Below, piece after piece: positions 42,081-55,225 of a DNA stretch of 64,000 nt. Both the position numbers and the translations under genes were made by a program. The notes under the pieces were generated by a model. The model had not been told where the DNA came from. It made no database searches and saw nothing but the letters and a program-made list of their open reading frames with translations. Within the stretch, counting starts at the first letter, position 1. Each line of letters opens with the position of its first letter. This stretch comes from Enterococcus sp. 9D6_DIV0238 (lineage in GTDB: Bacteria > Bacillota > Bacilli > Lactobacillales > Enterococcaceae): positions 581,001 through 645,000 of the forward strand of contig NZ_CP147246.1 in NCBI RefSeq assembly GCF_002174455.2, in the 5' to 3' direction.

Positions 42081-42444
42081 TGGAGACGGCGGGAGTCGAA
42101 CCCGCGTCCAAACACATTGCCACTTAAACCTCTACGTTCATAGTACACTCATTTAAAGATTCGCTTTACAGCTTGCCGAGTGACAGGCATTCTGTATCGC
42201 TAGTCTGATGATCTCTTCTAAATTTTACAGACGGAAAAAGTTAGCGTATCCCACTTAATTTGAGACCCTTACTCGAGCACATGGGCGATGCCGAGAGGAT
42301 CTTCACCCGCTGGTTTTACGCAGCTAGAGCGAAAGTATTGTTTTCGTTTTTAGCAGTTATATTTAACTGTAACGTTTTTACGTAGACGTAACCTACGAAA
42401 CGCAATTCAAGCTCAACTATGCCTGTCGAATCCGTAACGTCCCC
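42081..42444 (-). ncRNA. ssrA: Transfer-messenger RNA (ssrA)
   Basis: tmRNA rescues stalled ribosomes. The 5' end GGGGACGTTACGGATTCGAC pairs with the 3' end CGTCTCC to form the acceptor stem, and GCGGGTTCGACTCCCGC gives the T arm. The tag reading frame (42316-42354) encodes AKNENNTFALAA after the resume codon GCT. Length is about 364 nt. The CCA tail is not encoded. The tag differs from the E. faecalis form as I remember it (AKNENNSFALAA) by one residue. Confidence 0.97.
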
Positions 42445-42566
42445 GTACAGATTAAAAGCATATGTCATGCTTTCAATAGTATAACATATTTTTTGTTGTC
42501 TTAAAAGAGTCAGGCGCTTATCTTCCATCATTCTAATAAAAAGGAATAACAGAATTTTGTATAACA

Positions 42567-42893
42567 TCAATGCCCAGTTCCAAAAACATTGACTAAAACC
42601 GTTCCAATGACGATAAATCCTAAACCGATCATTGTTGGTACGTTTAACTGCTCTTTCCAATAAACAACTGAAAAAACCGTGATCATAATGATCCCTATTG
42701 CTCCCCAAAGTGCGTACGCCACATTCAATGGCATGTAATTGATGGCTTTTGATAGTGTATAAAAACAGATGGCGTAGGCAATCAAACACGTGATCGAGGG
42801 AATAAATTTGGTGAATCCAACTGTAGCTTTCAGTAAATTCGTTGCAAGTACTTCACTGATGATAGCGATCAAAAGATACAAATATCCAATCAT
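42567..42893 (-). CDS. Small multidrug resistance (SMR) transporter
   Basis: A 108-residue, four-helix protein: GYLYLLIAIISEVLATNLLK with the essential helix-1 glutamate in SEV, NYMPLNVAYALWGAIGI (the SMR PLNVAYALW signature) and ILGLGFIVIG-like helix 4. This is the EmrE/QacC/EbrA group, which exports cationic compounds by proton antiport. A single gene, unlike the coupled pair at 11.7 kb. GGAGG precedes ATG 42893. Confidence 0.9.
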   Translation of the reverse strand: MIGYLYLLIAIISEVLATNLLKATVGFTKFIPSITCLIAYAICFYTLSKAINYMPLNVAYALWGAIGIIMITVFSVVYWKEQLNVPTMIGLGFIVIGTVLVNVFGTGH

Positions 42894-42985
42894 TTTTTTC
42901 CTCCTAAATAACTTCCATCACTAGTATAACAAAAAAAGACCACTACTAGAAAAAACTAGTAATGATCTTTTAGATAATTGCGCCT

Positions 42986-43408
42986 TTAGGCTTCCGTATA
43001 GCAATTCAACATCCAATTGATGCCAAATTTATCAACGACCATGCCGTATTTTTTAGCCCAAAAGGTTTCTCCTAACGGCATTGTTATGTTTCCGCCTTCA
43101 GACAACCGAGCAAAGATACGATCGATTTTCTCCTCATCTTCTGTTGAAACAACTAAAGATACATTGTTTCCTTCAACGAACGTTAAGCCCATCCCATCCG
43201 GCACATCTGAAAACATGACGGGTACACCCTCGATCGTCATCGAAGCATTGATGATCAAATCTTTCCATTCCTCAGGTGTAGGATGCTCCGGATCTTCTGG
43301 TGCATCCGCAAACGTCATGATCCCGTCATTTTTCACATCAAACACGGTTTCATAAAAAGTGATTGCTTCTGCTGCCTGATTCTTAAAGTTTAAATAGACT
43401 TGTAACAT
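42986..43408 (-). CDS. VOC-fold PhnB-like protein
   Basis: A 140-residue protein with LQVYLNFKNQAAEAITFYET at the N-terminus and paired beta-alpha-beta-beta-beta modules ending FWAKKYGMVVDKFGINWMLN, typical of the PhnB/3-demethylubiquinone-methyltransferase-like branch of the glyoxalase/bleomycin-resistance fold. ATG 43408, 9 nt after AGAGG, is preferred to ATG 43417. Function of these proteins is generally unknown. Confidence 0.85.
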   Translation of the reverse strand: MLQVYLNFKNQAAEAITFYETVFDVKNDGIMTFADAPEDPEHPTPEEWKDLIINASMTIEGVPVMFSDVPDGMGLTFVEGNNVSLVVSTEDEEKIDRIFARLSEGGNITMPLGETFWAKKYGMVVDKFGINWMLNCYTEA

Positions 43409-43482
43409 GAGTACCATCCTCTCACTATCATTTTGCTCATTATCTCATGCAGAAATGGATTGCGCGAAAATAACGCTCACCT

Positions 43483-43962
43483 TTATGAAAAATCCGTATC
43501 TTTTAATAGCACTTCAACAAATTGTTCTAAATACTCCTGATCGATTGCATCGTATCCTTCTGTTACCGAACTATCTAAGTCTAAAACACCCAGTAATTTA
43601 CCTTCCTTTACCATTGGCACAACGATTTCCGATTGAGCTGCTGAATCACAAGAGATATAATTCTCATGTTTTTTTACATCATCAACAATGAGGGTTTTTC
43701 TATGTTCGGCGGCTTCTCCGCAGACACCTTTCCCCATTTTGATTCTCGTACAGGATACCTTCCCTTGAAATGGCCCTAAAACTAGTTCTTTCCCATCGAA
43801 TAAATAATAGCCGGCAAACACTGTATTTGGTAACGTTTCTGCAAGTAATGCTGATGAATTGGCTAAGTTTGCGATTTTATCATGTTCAATCTCAATGATG
43901 GCTGCTTGTTGTTGCACCAATAGTTTATATGCTGATTCCTTTTCGTCTAAATTATTCCACAT
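43483..43962 (-). CDS. msrC: Free methionine-(R)-sulfoxide reductase, GAF type
   Basis: Reduces free Met-R-sulfoxide. The 159-residue GAF-domain protein has the family cysteines in [20 protein letters not shown] and [16 protein letters not shown]. Length and motifs match fRMsr (YtsP/MsrC). It is preceded by AAAGGTGGG and stands alone. Confidence 0.9.
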   Translation of the reverse strand: MWNNLDEKESAYKLLVQQQAAIIEIEHDKIANLANSSALLAETLPNTVFAGYYLFDGKELVLGPFQGKVSCTRIKMGKGVCGEAAEHRKTLIVDDVKKHENYISCDSAAQSEIVVPMVKEGKLLGVLDLDSSVTEGYDAIDQEYLEQFVEVLLKDTDFS

Positions 43963-44153
43963 TGTAAGTTCCCACCTTTTTTTATCGTTAATGATTTTTT
44001 TATTATAACATAGCTCCTCGTGATTTCATCTAGCAAGATGTTCACATTCTTCACTACAATTTCAAACAAGTTCACACTTTTTTCAAATTTTTTTATGTTT
44101 GATTTAATCTATTAAAGGTATAGTTTAATCATAGTAAACAACCAATATATTTT

Positions 44154-44242
44154 GTGGATGAACGTGGTGTTAAAACTCTTTGAGGACTAACGGATGTTTA
44201 TTCTCGACCGATGAGGTGTAGGTTCGAATCCTACCGTCCACG
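44154..44242 (+). tRNA. tRNA-like element with acceptor stem and T arm but no normal D arm
   Basis: GTGGATG (44154-44160) pairs with CGTCCAC (44235-44241) as a 7-bp acceptor stem, and GTAGG-TTCGAAT-CCTAC forms a perfect T arm in the correct place. The 57 nt between do not give a clear D stem or a standard 5-bp anticodon stem; one hairpin, TTGAG with CTCGA, is possible. No anticodon can be assigned. CCA is not encoded. It could be a pseudo-tRNA, a type II tRNA with an odd core, or a regulatory tRNA mimic. A GTGCTGAT/ATCAGCAC hairpin follows. Confidence 0.5.
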
Positions 44243-44300
44243 TACGTGCTGATGATCAGCACTTGATCATAAATGACCTTAATGAAAGGAATGGTGTTTT

Positions 44301-44408
44301 ATGAAAAAAATTTTAGTCACAGGAGCAACGTTGTCTGCACTCTCATTTGCCGCCTATTCATTTTTAAGACATACCCCTAAACATCAACATGACTATGGCA
44401 AACTATAA
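44301..44408 (+). CDS. 35-residue membrane peptide, hypothetical
   Basis: ATG 44301 follows GAAAGGA. The product starts MKKILVTGATLSALSFAAYS and ends with a His/Lys-rich tail (RHTPKHQHDYGKL). One hydrophobic helix. Similar very short membrane peptides are frequent in enterococci but uncharacterised. It lies 59 nt after the tRNA-like element and has its own terminator. Confidence 0.65.
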   Translation: MKKILVTGATLSALSFAAYSFLRHTPKHQHDYGKL

Positions 44409-44411
44409 ACG

Positions 44412-44454
44412 AAAAAGTTGTCCTGAACACTCACTGTTCTTGACAACTTTTTTT
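44412..44454 (+). terminator. Terminator of the 35-residue peptide gene
   Basis: AAAAAGTTGTC, then CTGAACA/TGTTCTT pairing, and GACAACTTTTTTT, 4 nt after the stop. Confidence 0.85.
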
Positions 44455-44483
44455 ATTTTGCTACGTGATTCACAAATAATGCG

Positions 44484-45281
44484 TTATTTGAATACTAAAT
44501 GATATTCCCCATCCTCTGCATTATCCAGATACTGATACAAGATCAATTCTAAAATGGCAAGCATCGAGATATGCGACGTGATTTCCATTTTATTTAAAAA
44601 CAGCTCATCTGTAAATACATAGAAATTAACATCACTCATATTTTGAACAACATTATTATCTGCTCCGGTGATCGAAACGAGTAGAGGATGAACCGTATTT
44701 TTCAGTTGCTGCATCAGTTTGATCCATTCTTGATCCTTACCTTGATAGGTCAAAATAAAAACCATATCTGTCGATTTGATTTGATTTTGAACAAGAGCCC
44801 GCATTGATTGATCCTCTGGAAAAACAACCAAAAATCCTGCTGCTACAAACAAGTATCTCACATACTGCATCAACTGTTTATTCATTCCTTTGGCGAACAA
44901 ATAAATGATCGGTTTTTTCTTTAAGTACTCTCCAACCACTGCCAAACTCTTTTTATCGATCACACGAACAGATTCGTTGATATTTTTTAAATACTCTTCC
45001 CGATAATCTTTTTGTGATACGACGAATGGACTGACTTTTTCTTCTTTGATCTGATTGAGCAGCGTATATTTGATGACTGTGGTGAATTCACTGTAGCCCG
45101 AAAAACCTACTTTCCTAACAAATCGCAGAAAAGTAGTCGTCGAAACAAAGCAGTCATCTGCTACTTCCCGAATGCTTTTATTTTTGATTTCGTTCAAGTT
45201 TTTGACAACATAATCAAAGAGCAGATGTTCATTTTTCGTTAGTTCTGAAACATGAGGGTTCACTACTTCAAAAAAATCCAT
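44484..45281 (-). CDS. RpiR-family transcriptional regulator
   Basis: A 265-residue regulator with an N-terminal HTH_6 domain (KNKSIREVADDCFVSTTTFL, RFVRKVGFSGYSEF) and a SIS domain (about 110-240, IIYLFAKGMNKQLMQYVRYLF, DMVFILTYQGKD). RpiR proteins usually sense phosphosugars. It lies 11 nt after the second agmatine deiminase gene, replacing the LuxR-like AguR known from E. faecalis, so it may control the agmatine cluster; this is positional inference. Confidence 0.88.
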   Translation of the reverse strand: MDFFEVVNPHVSELTKNEHLLFDYVVKNLNEIKNKSIREVADDCFVSTTTFLRFVRKVGFSGYSEFTTVIKYTLLNQIKEEKVSPFVVSQKDYREEYLKNINESVRVIDKKSLAVVGEYLKKKPIIYLFAKGMNKQLMQYVRYLFVAAGFLVVFPEDQSMRALVQNQIKSTDMVFILTYQGKDQEWIKLMQQLKNTVHPLLVSITGADNNVVQNMSDVNFYVFTDELFLNKMEITSHISMLAILELILYQYLDNAEDGEYHLVFK

Positions 45282-45292
45282 CTTCTTCCCTC

Positions 45293-46390
45293 CTAGCAGG
45301 TTTTAGGAATACTTTGTGCGATGCAGTGGATATTACCGCCACCAAGTAAAATTTCACGAGCTGGAACACCGACGACTTTGCGATCTGGATAAAGTTTCTC
45401 CAATAATTTCTGTGCTTTATGGTCATTTTTATCATTGAATATGGGATATACGATACCCCCATTCGCTGTATAGTAGCTAACATAGCTTGCAGTCAATCGA
45501 TCTCCTGGAAAACGCGGCAGCATCCCGTTAACAGGATCCACCCCTTCACTTTCTTCAGTGGTGATATAAATTGGCTCCGGCATTACCATTTTATGGATAA
45601 CGAGTTTTCTTCCTTTTGCGTCTGTCTCCTGCCGTAATTGTTCATAGGCTGCTTTAGAGATTTCATATTGGGGATCTTCTGTATCTTCAGTCCAAGTTAA
45701 AACAAGTTCTCCGGGACGAACAATATTGATCATATTATCTATATCTCCATTGGTTTCATCTAAAAAATACCCTTGTTTGAGCCAAATGATTTTTTCAACA
45801 TTAAAATAGTCAATCAAAATTGCTTCGATCTCTTCTTTAGAATAGTTCTCATTTCTTCCTTCTGAAAGCAAAACCTCTTCTGTAGTATACAGCGTTCCTT
45901 CTCCGTCTAAATGAACAGAACAGCCTTCTAATACAAAGTCTTCTAAACTGTAATAATCCAGCCGCTTAAATTCACACAGCTTTTCAGCGATCAGATCGTC
46001 TTGATCCCATGGGAAATATAGTCCGTCCAGCAAGCCGCCCCAAGCATTAAAACGCCAATCCACACCACGAACCTTGCCACTTTTATTCACGACATAGATT
46101 GGACCATAATCCTTGATCCAGGCATCATTATTACTCATTTCCATCACACGGATAAAATTTGGCAACAGCTGACGTGCATTTTTGTATTGTTTCGCTGAAA
46201 CCAGCATCGTTACTGGTTCAAATTGAGCAATTGCTTTTGCGACAGCAGCATATGCTTTTTGCGCTGGTTTGCCGCCATTCCGCCAATTGTCTGCACGTTC
46301 TGGCCAAATCATATATGTTTCTTCATGCCGTTCGTATTCTGCTGGTGCCCAAAAACCGTCTTCTTTAGGATTGCTAGTCGTTAATTTCAT
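45293..46390 (-). CDS. aguA2: Agmatine deiminase paralog, probably degenerate
   Basis: A 365-residue porphyromonas-type peptidylarginine-deiminase-fold protein similar along its full length to the AguA at 47452. It keeps [11 protein letters not shown] and the nucleophile [10 protein letters not shown]. Two key changes are visible: DETNGDIDN has Asp216 where AguA has His (the catalytic His, H218 in E. faecalis numbering), and [14 protein letters not shown] has Cys157 where AguA has Gly157. As I recall, Listeria AguA2 with Cys157 lacks activity. A terminator separates it from aguC. Likely inactive as an agmatine deiminase, or altered in substrate. Confidence 0.85.
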   Translation of the reverse strand: MKLTTSNPKEDGFWAPAEYERHEETYMIWPERADNWRNGGKPAQKAYAAVAKAIAQFEPVTMLVSAKQYKNARQLLPNFIRVMEMSNNDAWIKDYGPIYVVNKSGKVRGVDWRFNAWGGLLDGLYFPWDQDDLIAEKLCEFKRLDYYSLEDFVLEGCSVHLDGEGTLYTTEEVLLSEGRNENYSKEEIEAILIDYFNVEKIIWLKQGYFLDETNGDIDNMINIVRPGELVLTWTEDTEDPQYEISKAAYEQLRQETDAKGRKLVIHKMVMPEPIYITTEESEGVDPVNGMLPRFPGDRLTASYVSYYTANGGIVYPIFNDKNDHKAQKLLEKLYPDRKVVGVPAREILLGGGNIHCIAQSIPKTC

Positions 46391-46459
46391 CAATGCTGCA
46401 CTCCTTTTCATTTCATAAATTGCTGTTTTATGTAAACGATATATTTTTAATATATCAGA

Positions 46460-46499
46460 AAAAAAGAGTAGACACTAGTTTTTGTTCTACTCTTTTTTT
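46460..46499 (-). terminator. Terminator after aguC
   Basis: AAAAAAAGAGTAGA pairs with TCTACTCTTTTTTT. On the minus strand it follows the carbamate kinase stop by 3 nt, so aguA2-rpiR needs its own promoter or readthrough. Confidence 0.85.
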
Positions 46500-46502
46500 C
46501 AA

Positions 46503-47441
46503 CTAGGCTGTAATGATCGTACCCGTTTCTTCTTCTAATAGATTTTTGATATTTTCAAGAGAAGTGATTACTGCTTTGCCGTTTTTACTCTCTTTTATAA
46601 ACGCAATTGCTGCTTGAACTTTCGGCAGCATACTGCCAGGAGCAAATTGTTGTTGCTGAATGTATTCTTCCATTTGCGTAACCGTTACCTTCGTCAAATC
46701 AGCTTGGTTCGGCTGATTGAAATTGATACTGACATGATCTACTCCAGTCAGTATCACCAGCATATCTGCATGAACCAAAGCGGCGATTTTCTCAGAGGCA
46801 AAGTCCTTATCGATCACAGCCTCAACACCTTCATAAACGCCATTTTTCATGACGACTGGAATACCGCCTCCGCCACCTGCAATTGTCACGATGCCATTTT
46901 CGACCAATTGTTTGATCACTGCATATTCAACAATATCGACAGGCGTTGGTGAAGGGACCACCTTGCGATAGCCTCTACCCGCATCCTCTACATATGTTGC
47001 TTGTGTTTGCTCTTTTTCAGCATCCATTTCAGCTTTACTCAAAAATGGACCAATCGGTTTGCTTGGTGCTTGAAAAGCGGGGTCTGTTTCACTCACAACA
47101 ACTTGTGTTAAAATCGTTGCTGCTGGTTTTGAAATTTTTCTTTTTTTCAGTTCATCCACCAAAGCATTTTCTAACCAGTAGCCGATACTTCCTTGTGTCA
47201 TTGCTACCGCAGTATCCAGTGGCATAGCTGGATTTTTTTCTGTAGCGCCTAGTTGTTGCTGTAATAATAAATTACCGACCTGCGGACCATTCCCATGTGA
47301 AATGATCAATTCATGACCAGCTTCTATAAAATCTGCTAAATAGTGTGCTGTTTTGGCTAAAGCTTCTTGCTGAGCTTTAGCACTCGCATCAGTGGTCAAA
47401 ATAGCGTTCCCGCCTAAAGCAACGACGATTCTTTTTGTCAT
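46503..47441 (-). CDS. aguC: Carbamate kinase (agmatine pathway)
   Basis: Transfers phosphate from carbamoyl phosphate to ADP, the ATP-yielding last step of agmatine catabolism. The 312-residue sequence has [55 protein letters not shown] and [16 protein letters not shown]. It lies 10 nt after aguA and codes for the ArcC family; the cluster context favours the AguC name. Confidence 0.96.
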   Translation of the reverse strand: MTKRIVVALGGNAILTTDASAKAQQEALAKTAHYLADFIEAGHELIISHGNGPQVGNLLLQQQLGATEKNPAMPLDTAVAMTQGSIGYWLENALVDELKKRKISKPAATILTQVVVSETDPAFQAPSKPIGPFLSKAEMDAEKEQTQATYVEDAGRGYRKVVPSPTPVDIVEYAVIKQLVENGIVTIAGGGGGIPVVMKNGVYEGVEAVIDKDFASEKIAALVHADMLVILTGVDHVSINFNQPNQADLTKVTVTQMEEYIQQQQFAPGSMLPKVQAAIAFIKESKNGKAVITSLENIKNLLEEETGTIITA

Positions 47442-47451
47442 TTGTTCTACC

Positions 47452-48543
47452 TCACTTCGGAACTTGTTGAGTAATACAGTGAATATTGCCCCCGCCTAGG
47501 AGAATTTCGCGTGCAGGAACTCCAACGATTTTTCTATCTGGATATAATTCTTGTAGTAAATTTAAAGCTTTTTCATCATTTGGATCACCAAATGTTGGAA
47601 CGACCACTCCACCATTCGCTGTATAATAATTGGCATAGCTGGCAGCCAAACGATCTCCTTTTTCTCTAGGCAATGTTCCAGCGACTGCATCAACACCTAA
47701 ACTTTCTTCTTCTGTAATCAAGATCGGTTTTGGCACGTGTAATTTATGCACTACCAACTTGCGGCCTTTCGCGTCTGTTTCATTTTCTAAAATTTCCAAG
47801 CATTCTTTTGAGATGTCATATTGCGGATCATTTTCGTCATCTGTCCAAGCTAATACAACTTCACCAGGCTTGACGATATTGATGATATTGTCGACATGCC
47901 CGTTCGTTTCATCCAAATATATTCCACGTTTTAGCCAAATGATTTTTTCTAAAGAAAGATATTCTTTTAAAACCTGTTCGATTTGTTCTTTTGATAACTG
48001 CGGATTTCTACCTTCTGAGAGCAAGCATTCTTCCGTCGTGATCAGAGTTCCTTCACCATCTACATGAATCGAGCCGCCTTCTAATACAAAATCATTTAGA
48101 CGATAACGGTCTTTCCATTCGATCTCACATATCTTTTGGGCAACTTGATCATCTTTATCCCATGGAAAATACAAGCCGTCTACTAATCCACCCCAGGAAT
48201 TGAATGTCCAATCAACCCCGCGCACTTCTCCTTCGTCATTTTTGACAAAGGTCGGTCCACAATCACGAACCCAAGCATCATCATTGGCAATTTCAACGAC
48301 ACGAACTTCTTCCGGGAGCATATGGCGGGCGTTATCATATTGTTCAGCCGATACGCCAACGGTTACAGGTTCAAATTCGCTGATTGCTACTGCTACGTCA
48401 ACAAAGACCTTTTGTGCTGGTTTACCGCCATTGCGCCAGTTATCCGGACGTTCCGGCCATAAAATGTAAACACCTTGATGCGCTTCAAATTCTCCCGGCA
48501 TACGAAAACCATCTTTTTTTGGTGAACTATCAATTGTTTTCAT
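47452..48543 (-). CDS. aguA: Agmatine deiminase
   Basis: Hydrolyses agmatine to N-carbamoylputrescine and ammonia. The 363-residue enzyme retains all expected catalytic positions: Asp94 in DAWVRDCGP, Glu155 and Gly157 in [14 protein letters not shown], His216 and Asp218 in DETNGHVDN, and the nucleophile Cys in [11 protein letters not shown]. The start overlaps the aguD stop by 14 nt. The pathway raises pH and yields ATP in enterococci. Confidence 0.97.
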   Translation of the reverse strand: MKTIDSSPKKDGFRMPGEFEAHQGVYILWPERPDNWRNGGKPAQKVFVDVAVAISEFEPVTVGVSAEQYDNARHMLPEEVRVVEIANDDAWVRDCGPTFVKNDEGEVRGVDWTFNSWGGLVDGLYFPWDKDDQVAQKICEIEWKDRYRLNDFVLEGGSIHVDGEGTLITTEECLLSEGRNPQLSKEQIEQVLKEYLSLEKIIWLKRGIYLDETNGHVDNIINIVKPGEVVLAWTDDENDPQYDISKECLEILENETDAKGRKLVVHKLHVPKPILITEEESLGVDAVAGTLPREKGDRLAASYANYYTANGGVVVPTFGDPNDEKALNLLQELYPDRKIVGVPAREILLGGGNIHCITQQVPK

Positions 48544-49939
48544 GCTCTAAACTCTCCTTTTGCTGATTTTGTTTTATCATCTGCTTTTTGTTGTATTCTT
48601 TATCGCCTAAACGGATACAGCATTCGCCAATAAGTGCTGCTGCGACAGTCCCGATCAAAATAGGGATCTTCTCACTAAACTCACTACTTGATAAAGGAAT
48701 CGTAGAGAAAAATAACGTGATCACTAATAAAACTAAAGGAACATATGCCATGATCTTTAATAGAACTGGACCGCCAGGCACTTTAAATGGACGTTCTTTG
48801 TTCGGATCTATTTTCCGCAATTTTAAAAATGCCGGAAACATCATAATGTAAGATAGTAAAAGCGCGACCACATTTAAGGCAAAGAAAGCCCAGAATATAT
48901 TTTCATTTGGAATAAATGGCGCTGCGATAACTAAAATAGAGGCAACAATGCCATTGATCACAGAAGCACCAACAGGCATGTCATTTTTAGGATTTTCTTT
49001 TGCAAAAACTTTAGGCATATCATGATTTTTTGCCGCATAGAACGCTACATAATTTACCCCTAAAGCCCATGAGATCAAATTTGCCGCTAATGTATACATA
49101 AACAATATCCCGATTATGATAACAAACGGGTTGATCCCTCCGACCAACAAAATGAAGCTGTCGATCAAACCACCTGAGGTTGATAACTGATCCGCTGGAA
49201 CCGCAGCACCCATACCAAATGCAGCGAATAGATAAAAGAAAGCAATCAGGATTCCACCGTAAATAATCGCTTGAGGAATTTGCTTTTTAGGATTTTCCAT
49301 ATCACTAGCCAGAGTCGTCACAACTTCAAATCCTAAAAAGTTAAATAGGATGACTGAAATGAAGCTTAAGCTATTTAGATCGAATGTTGGCAACAACGCT
49401 TTGCCGGAAAAATCATTGGCCATGCCTTTTGTTACAGCATGATAAATACCTAAAATACCTAAACAAACCATGATCGCAACTTTTGCAAATGCAGCGATAT
49501 TTAAGATCCATTTGCTATCACTGACCGGGTAACAACTGATCAAGGTAACTAACCAAATAAAAATCAATTGACCGATGATCAATGCTGGTGTTCCAAGATT
49601 CAATCCAAAAATTTGAACCATGACCTCTGTAAAAAGAACCGCAAGGCTTGCCATCCAAATTGGAAAATTGATCCAATAAAACCAAGCAACGCGAGCGCCC
49701 CAGCGGCGTCCAAATGCCATTTTTACCCAGTCATAAATACCTCCATCTCCTGTATAGGTCGTTCCCAACTCAGCGGAGATCAAACCATAAGGAAGGAAAA
49801 ACAAAATCAACAGAATTCCCCACCAAAAAAATTGTGATGAGCCTATAGCTGCTGCTGGTGCAGCGGATTCAACGACTAAAATAACTACAACAGCCATTAG
49901 AACTGCGTCAAACAACCGAAATTTCTTTTTTTCTTTCAT
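48530..49939 (-). CDS. aguD: Agmatine/putrescine antiporter
   Basis: A 469-residue APC-superfamily permease with about 12 helices. It has [20 protein letters not shown] in helix 1, [20 protein letters not shown], and [20 protein letters not shown] in helix 6. It exchanges external agmatine for putrescine. ATG 49939 has AAAGGTG upstream. It is placed between aguB and aguA as in the E. faecalis aguBDAC order. Confidence 0.94.
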   Translation of the reverse strand: MKEKKKFRLFDAVLMAVVVILVVESAAPAAAIGSSQFFWWGILLILFFLPYGLISAELGTTYTGDGGIYDWVKMAFGRRWGARVAWFYWINFPIWMASLAVLFTEVMVQIFGLNLGTPALIIGQLIFIWLVTLISCYPVSDSKWILNIAAFAKVAIMVCLGILGIYHAVTKGMANDFSGKALLPTFDLNSLSFISVILFNFLGFEVVTTLASDMENPKKQIPQAIIYGGILIAFFYLFAAFGMGAAVPADQLSTSGGLIDSFILLVGGINPFVIIIGILFMYTLAANLISWALGVNYVAFYAAKNHDMPKVFAKENPKNDMPVGASVINGIVASILVIAAPFIPNENIFWAFFALNVVALLLSYIMMFPAFLKLRKIDPNKERPFKVPGGPVLLKIMAYVPLVLLVITLFFSTIPLSSSEFSEKIPILIGTVAAALIGECCIRLGDKEYNKKQMIKQNQQKESLEHENN

Positions 49940-49970
49940 GTTTTGTACGCACCTTTCATTAAAGCGGCTG

Positions 49971-50020
49971 GAAAAAAAGCACGGCACGGTTCAAAAAAGG
50001 CGTCATCCCATGCTTTTTTC
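49971..50020 (-). terminator. Hairpin between aguB and aguD
   Basis: GAAAAAAAGCACGG pairs with CATGCTTTTTTC through a long loop; on the minus strand it follows the aguB stop and ends in a T run. It may partly terminate, setting a lower level of aguDAC than aguB. Confidence 0.6.
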
Positions 50021-50036
50021 TTGCCATTACTTCAGA

Positions 50037-51065
50037 TCATTTAGCAACAACAGCATTTCTTAACATCAATTCGAATTCAGCATCATAGTGAGCCGCAACT
50101 GCTTCACCTGCATAATTTAAATAAGGATTTAAGAAATAAACAAGTAATGCCCGCATCGCAGTCAAACGATTTTCTGCTTCATCCAGTACAACAGAGTACG
50201 GTGCATCTAACACTTCATCTGTGACTTCTTCTCCTCTAGTCGCAGGCAAACAATGTAGAAATTTCACATGAGGTGCAGCTAACTCGATCAATTCTTTATT
50301 GACTTGATATTTCGGATAGAATGCTGCCATCCGTTCTTCTTCTGATAGCTCAGCTTCATATAAGCCATACCATACATCTGTATAAATAAAATCAGCATCC
50401 TTCATTGCTTCTTTGGCATCCTCTGTAATCAAGACACTTCCGCCAGACACAGCAGCATTTTCACGGCCAATTGCTAATGTTTCTTCTTTGATTTGGAAGC
50501 CTTTTGGTCCAAATTGAACAAAGTCCATCCCCATCTTTGTTGCCATAAACATCGTTGATACACATACTTGCGTCGCATCTCCCACAAAAACGATTTTACA
50601 ATCGCTTAATGTTTTACCTGCTGGTAAATATTCTGTCATAGTGATGATATCTCCCAATTCCTGCGTAGGATGATTATAATCGCTCATGCCATTAATAACT
50701 GGAATGCTGGCATCTTTGGCTAAATCTACGATCGTATGATGACGTTCTACTCGAGCCATCAAAATATCAACTAAACGTGATAACACACGTGCTGTATCAC
50801 CTAAAGATTCATGACCGCCAAGCTGGATTTGTCCGGGCGCTAAATACTGGGCATGACCGCCGAGCTGTGTCATTGCTGTTTCAAATGATACTCTTGTCCG
50901 TGTAGAAGATTGTTCAAAAATCATTCCTAATGTTTTATCTTTTAATAATGGCGGATAATAACCATTTTTGATCGATTCTTTCAATTTTAAGCCTAACTGG
51001 ATCAGATAATCGATTTCTGCTTTCGTAAAATCATTTGTGTCTACAAAATCTCTTTTTTTCATCAT
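50037..51065 (-). CDS. aguB: Putrescine carbamoyltransferase
   Basis: Converts N-carbamoylputrescine and phosphate to putrescine and carbamoyl phosphate. The 342-residue protein has the carbamoyl-phosphate loop [53 protein letters not shown] and [15 protein letters not shown]. The [13 protein letters not shown] segment marks PTC rather than ornithine carbamoyltransferase. Start ATG 51065 with GGTGG 8 nt upstream. First gene of the agu operon. Confidence 0.96.
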   Translation of the reverse strand: MMKKRDFVDTNDFTKAEIDYLIQLGLKLKESIKNGYYPPLLKDKTLGMIFEQSSTRTRVSFETAMTQLGGHAQYLAPGQIQLGGHESLGDTARVLSRLVDILMARVERHHTIVDLAKDASIPVINGMSDYNHPTQELGDIITMTEYLPAGKTLSDCKIVFVGDATQVCVSTMFMATKMGMDFVQFGPKGFQIKEETLAIGRENAAVSGGSVLITEDAKEAMKDADFIYTDVWYGLYEAELSEEERMAAFYPKYQVNKELIELAAPHVKFLHCLPATRGEEVTDEVLDAPYSVVLDEAENRLTAMRALLVYFLNPYLNYAGEAVAAHYDAEFELMLRNAVVAK

Positions 51066-51154
51066 CTTGTTTTCCACCAATCTTTTCTTGATTTTTTGTC
51101 GGCTACTCGAGTATTCCTTTTGACGAGTTAATCATAACGCCTGGAAAATAATTT

Positions 51155-51227
51155 TTAAAGCGTTTTCGAAGTTCTTGATAAAGTCAAAAGCAGCATGTAT
51201 CTTGTTCCATTTTACGTAACACGTTAC
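51155..51227 (-). promoter_or_regulatory. aguB upstream region with cre-like and palindromic sites
   Basis: TTAAAGCGTTTTCG (51155-51168) resembles a catabolite-responsive element, and GTAACACGTTAC (51216-51227) is a 5-bp-arm inverted repeat. A possible promoter, TTGATC and TAAAAT with 19 nt between on the minus strand, would place the inverted repeat in its spacer. CcpA and a pathway regulator are the candidates. Confidence 0.4.
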
Positions 51228-51314
51228 ATGTAAGATCAACCAAAGAAATATACTTTTTTTATTTTGACCATGCTATACTTTAATTAAATCAAGTGAAGAC
51301 GAGGAGGAAATGCG

Positions 51315-51779
51315 ATGACTGAAAAGGCACAACAATTATTAAGAGTTCCTGAAATACGACCATCGGACGATCTTATTTCTGAGGGACTTGGTCATTCCTT
51401 TGATGTTTATGTTAGGTTTCTCGAAGACTTAAAAGAGTATCAGATTTCATTGATGAAGTGGCGTTATTATAATGATGGAAAAGCTTGGTTATCTAAGGGT
51501 GAGTATAAATGGATAAGCACGCGAGGAAACGAAAAAGTGAAGCCTATTTTTTGGTTATCTATCTGGGATGGCTTTTTTAAAGTGTCATTTTTCTTTTCTG
51601 AAAAAATTCGAGCTCAGTTGGTCGCTCTACCTTTATCAGAACAAACCAAAGAATTGATCAACAATACAGAACCTAACGGAAAAAAAATGCAGTATCTTTC
51701 GCTAATTTTCGATGTTACAGAATGTTCACAGCTCAAAGATATTTATGTATTGGCAGAATTTAGAAAAGAACATATATAG
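51315..51779 (+). CDS. DUF3788-like protein
   Basis: A 154-residue cytosolic protein beginning MTEKAQQLLRVPEIRPSDDL with SLMKWRYYNDGKAWLSKGEY and FWLSIWDGFFKVSFFF. This pattern fits DUF3788 (small beta-barrel-like proteins of unknown function, SRPBCC/DUF1801-like in appearance). AGGAGGAA lies before the start, a TATACT -10 at about 51271, and a strong terminator follows. No functional partner nearby. Confidence 0.7.
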   Translation: MTEKAQQLLRVPEIRPSDDLISEGLGHSFDVYVRFLEDLKEYQISLMKWRYYNDGKAWLSKGEYKWISTRGNEKVKPIFWLSIWDGFFKVSFFFSEKIRAQLVALPLSEQTKELINNTEPNGKKMQYLSLIFDVTECSQLKDIYVLAEFRKEHI

Positions 51780-51804
51780 AAAAAAACTGTAATAAAAAAT
51801 ATAC

Positions 51805-51849
51805 AAAAAAGGGTGAACTTGAGGATTATTTCTCAAGTTCACCCTTTTT
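51805..51849. terminator. Bidirectional terminator
   Basis: AAAAAGGGTGAACTTGAG, loop, CTCAAGTTCACCCTTTTT: an 18-bp stem between the DUF3788-like gene and bglA. Confidence 0.9.
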
Positions 51850-51863
51850 CAATTCACAAGGAT

Positions 51864-55204
<3,341 letters not shown>

Positions 55205-55225
55205 AAATAATTCCTCCTAAAAATA

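Noticed and set aside
41928..42143. 71-codon plus-strand ORF
   Set aside because: Runs antisense through the ssrA terminator and 3' end; no domain.
42316..42789. 157-codon ORF ending AKNENNTFALAA
   Set aside because: Only the last 12 codons are real, as the tmRNA tag; the rest crosses the tmRNA 5' domain and the SMR gene.
45268..45483. 71-codon minus-strand ORF overlapping aguA2 and rpiR
   Set aside because: Shadow frame of aguA2 with no ribosome site.
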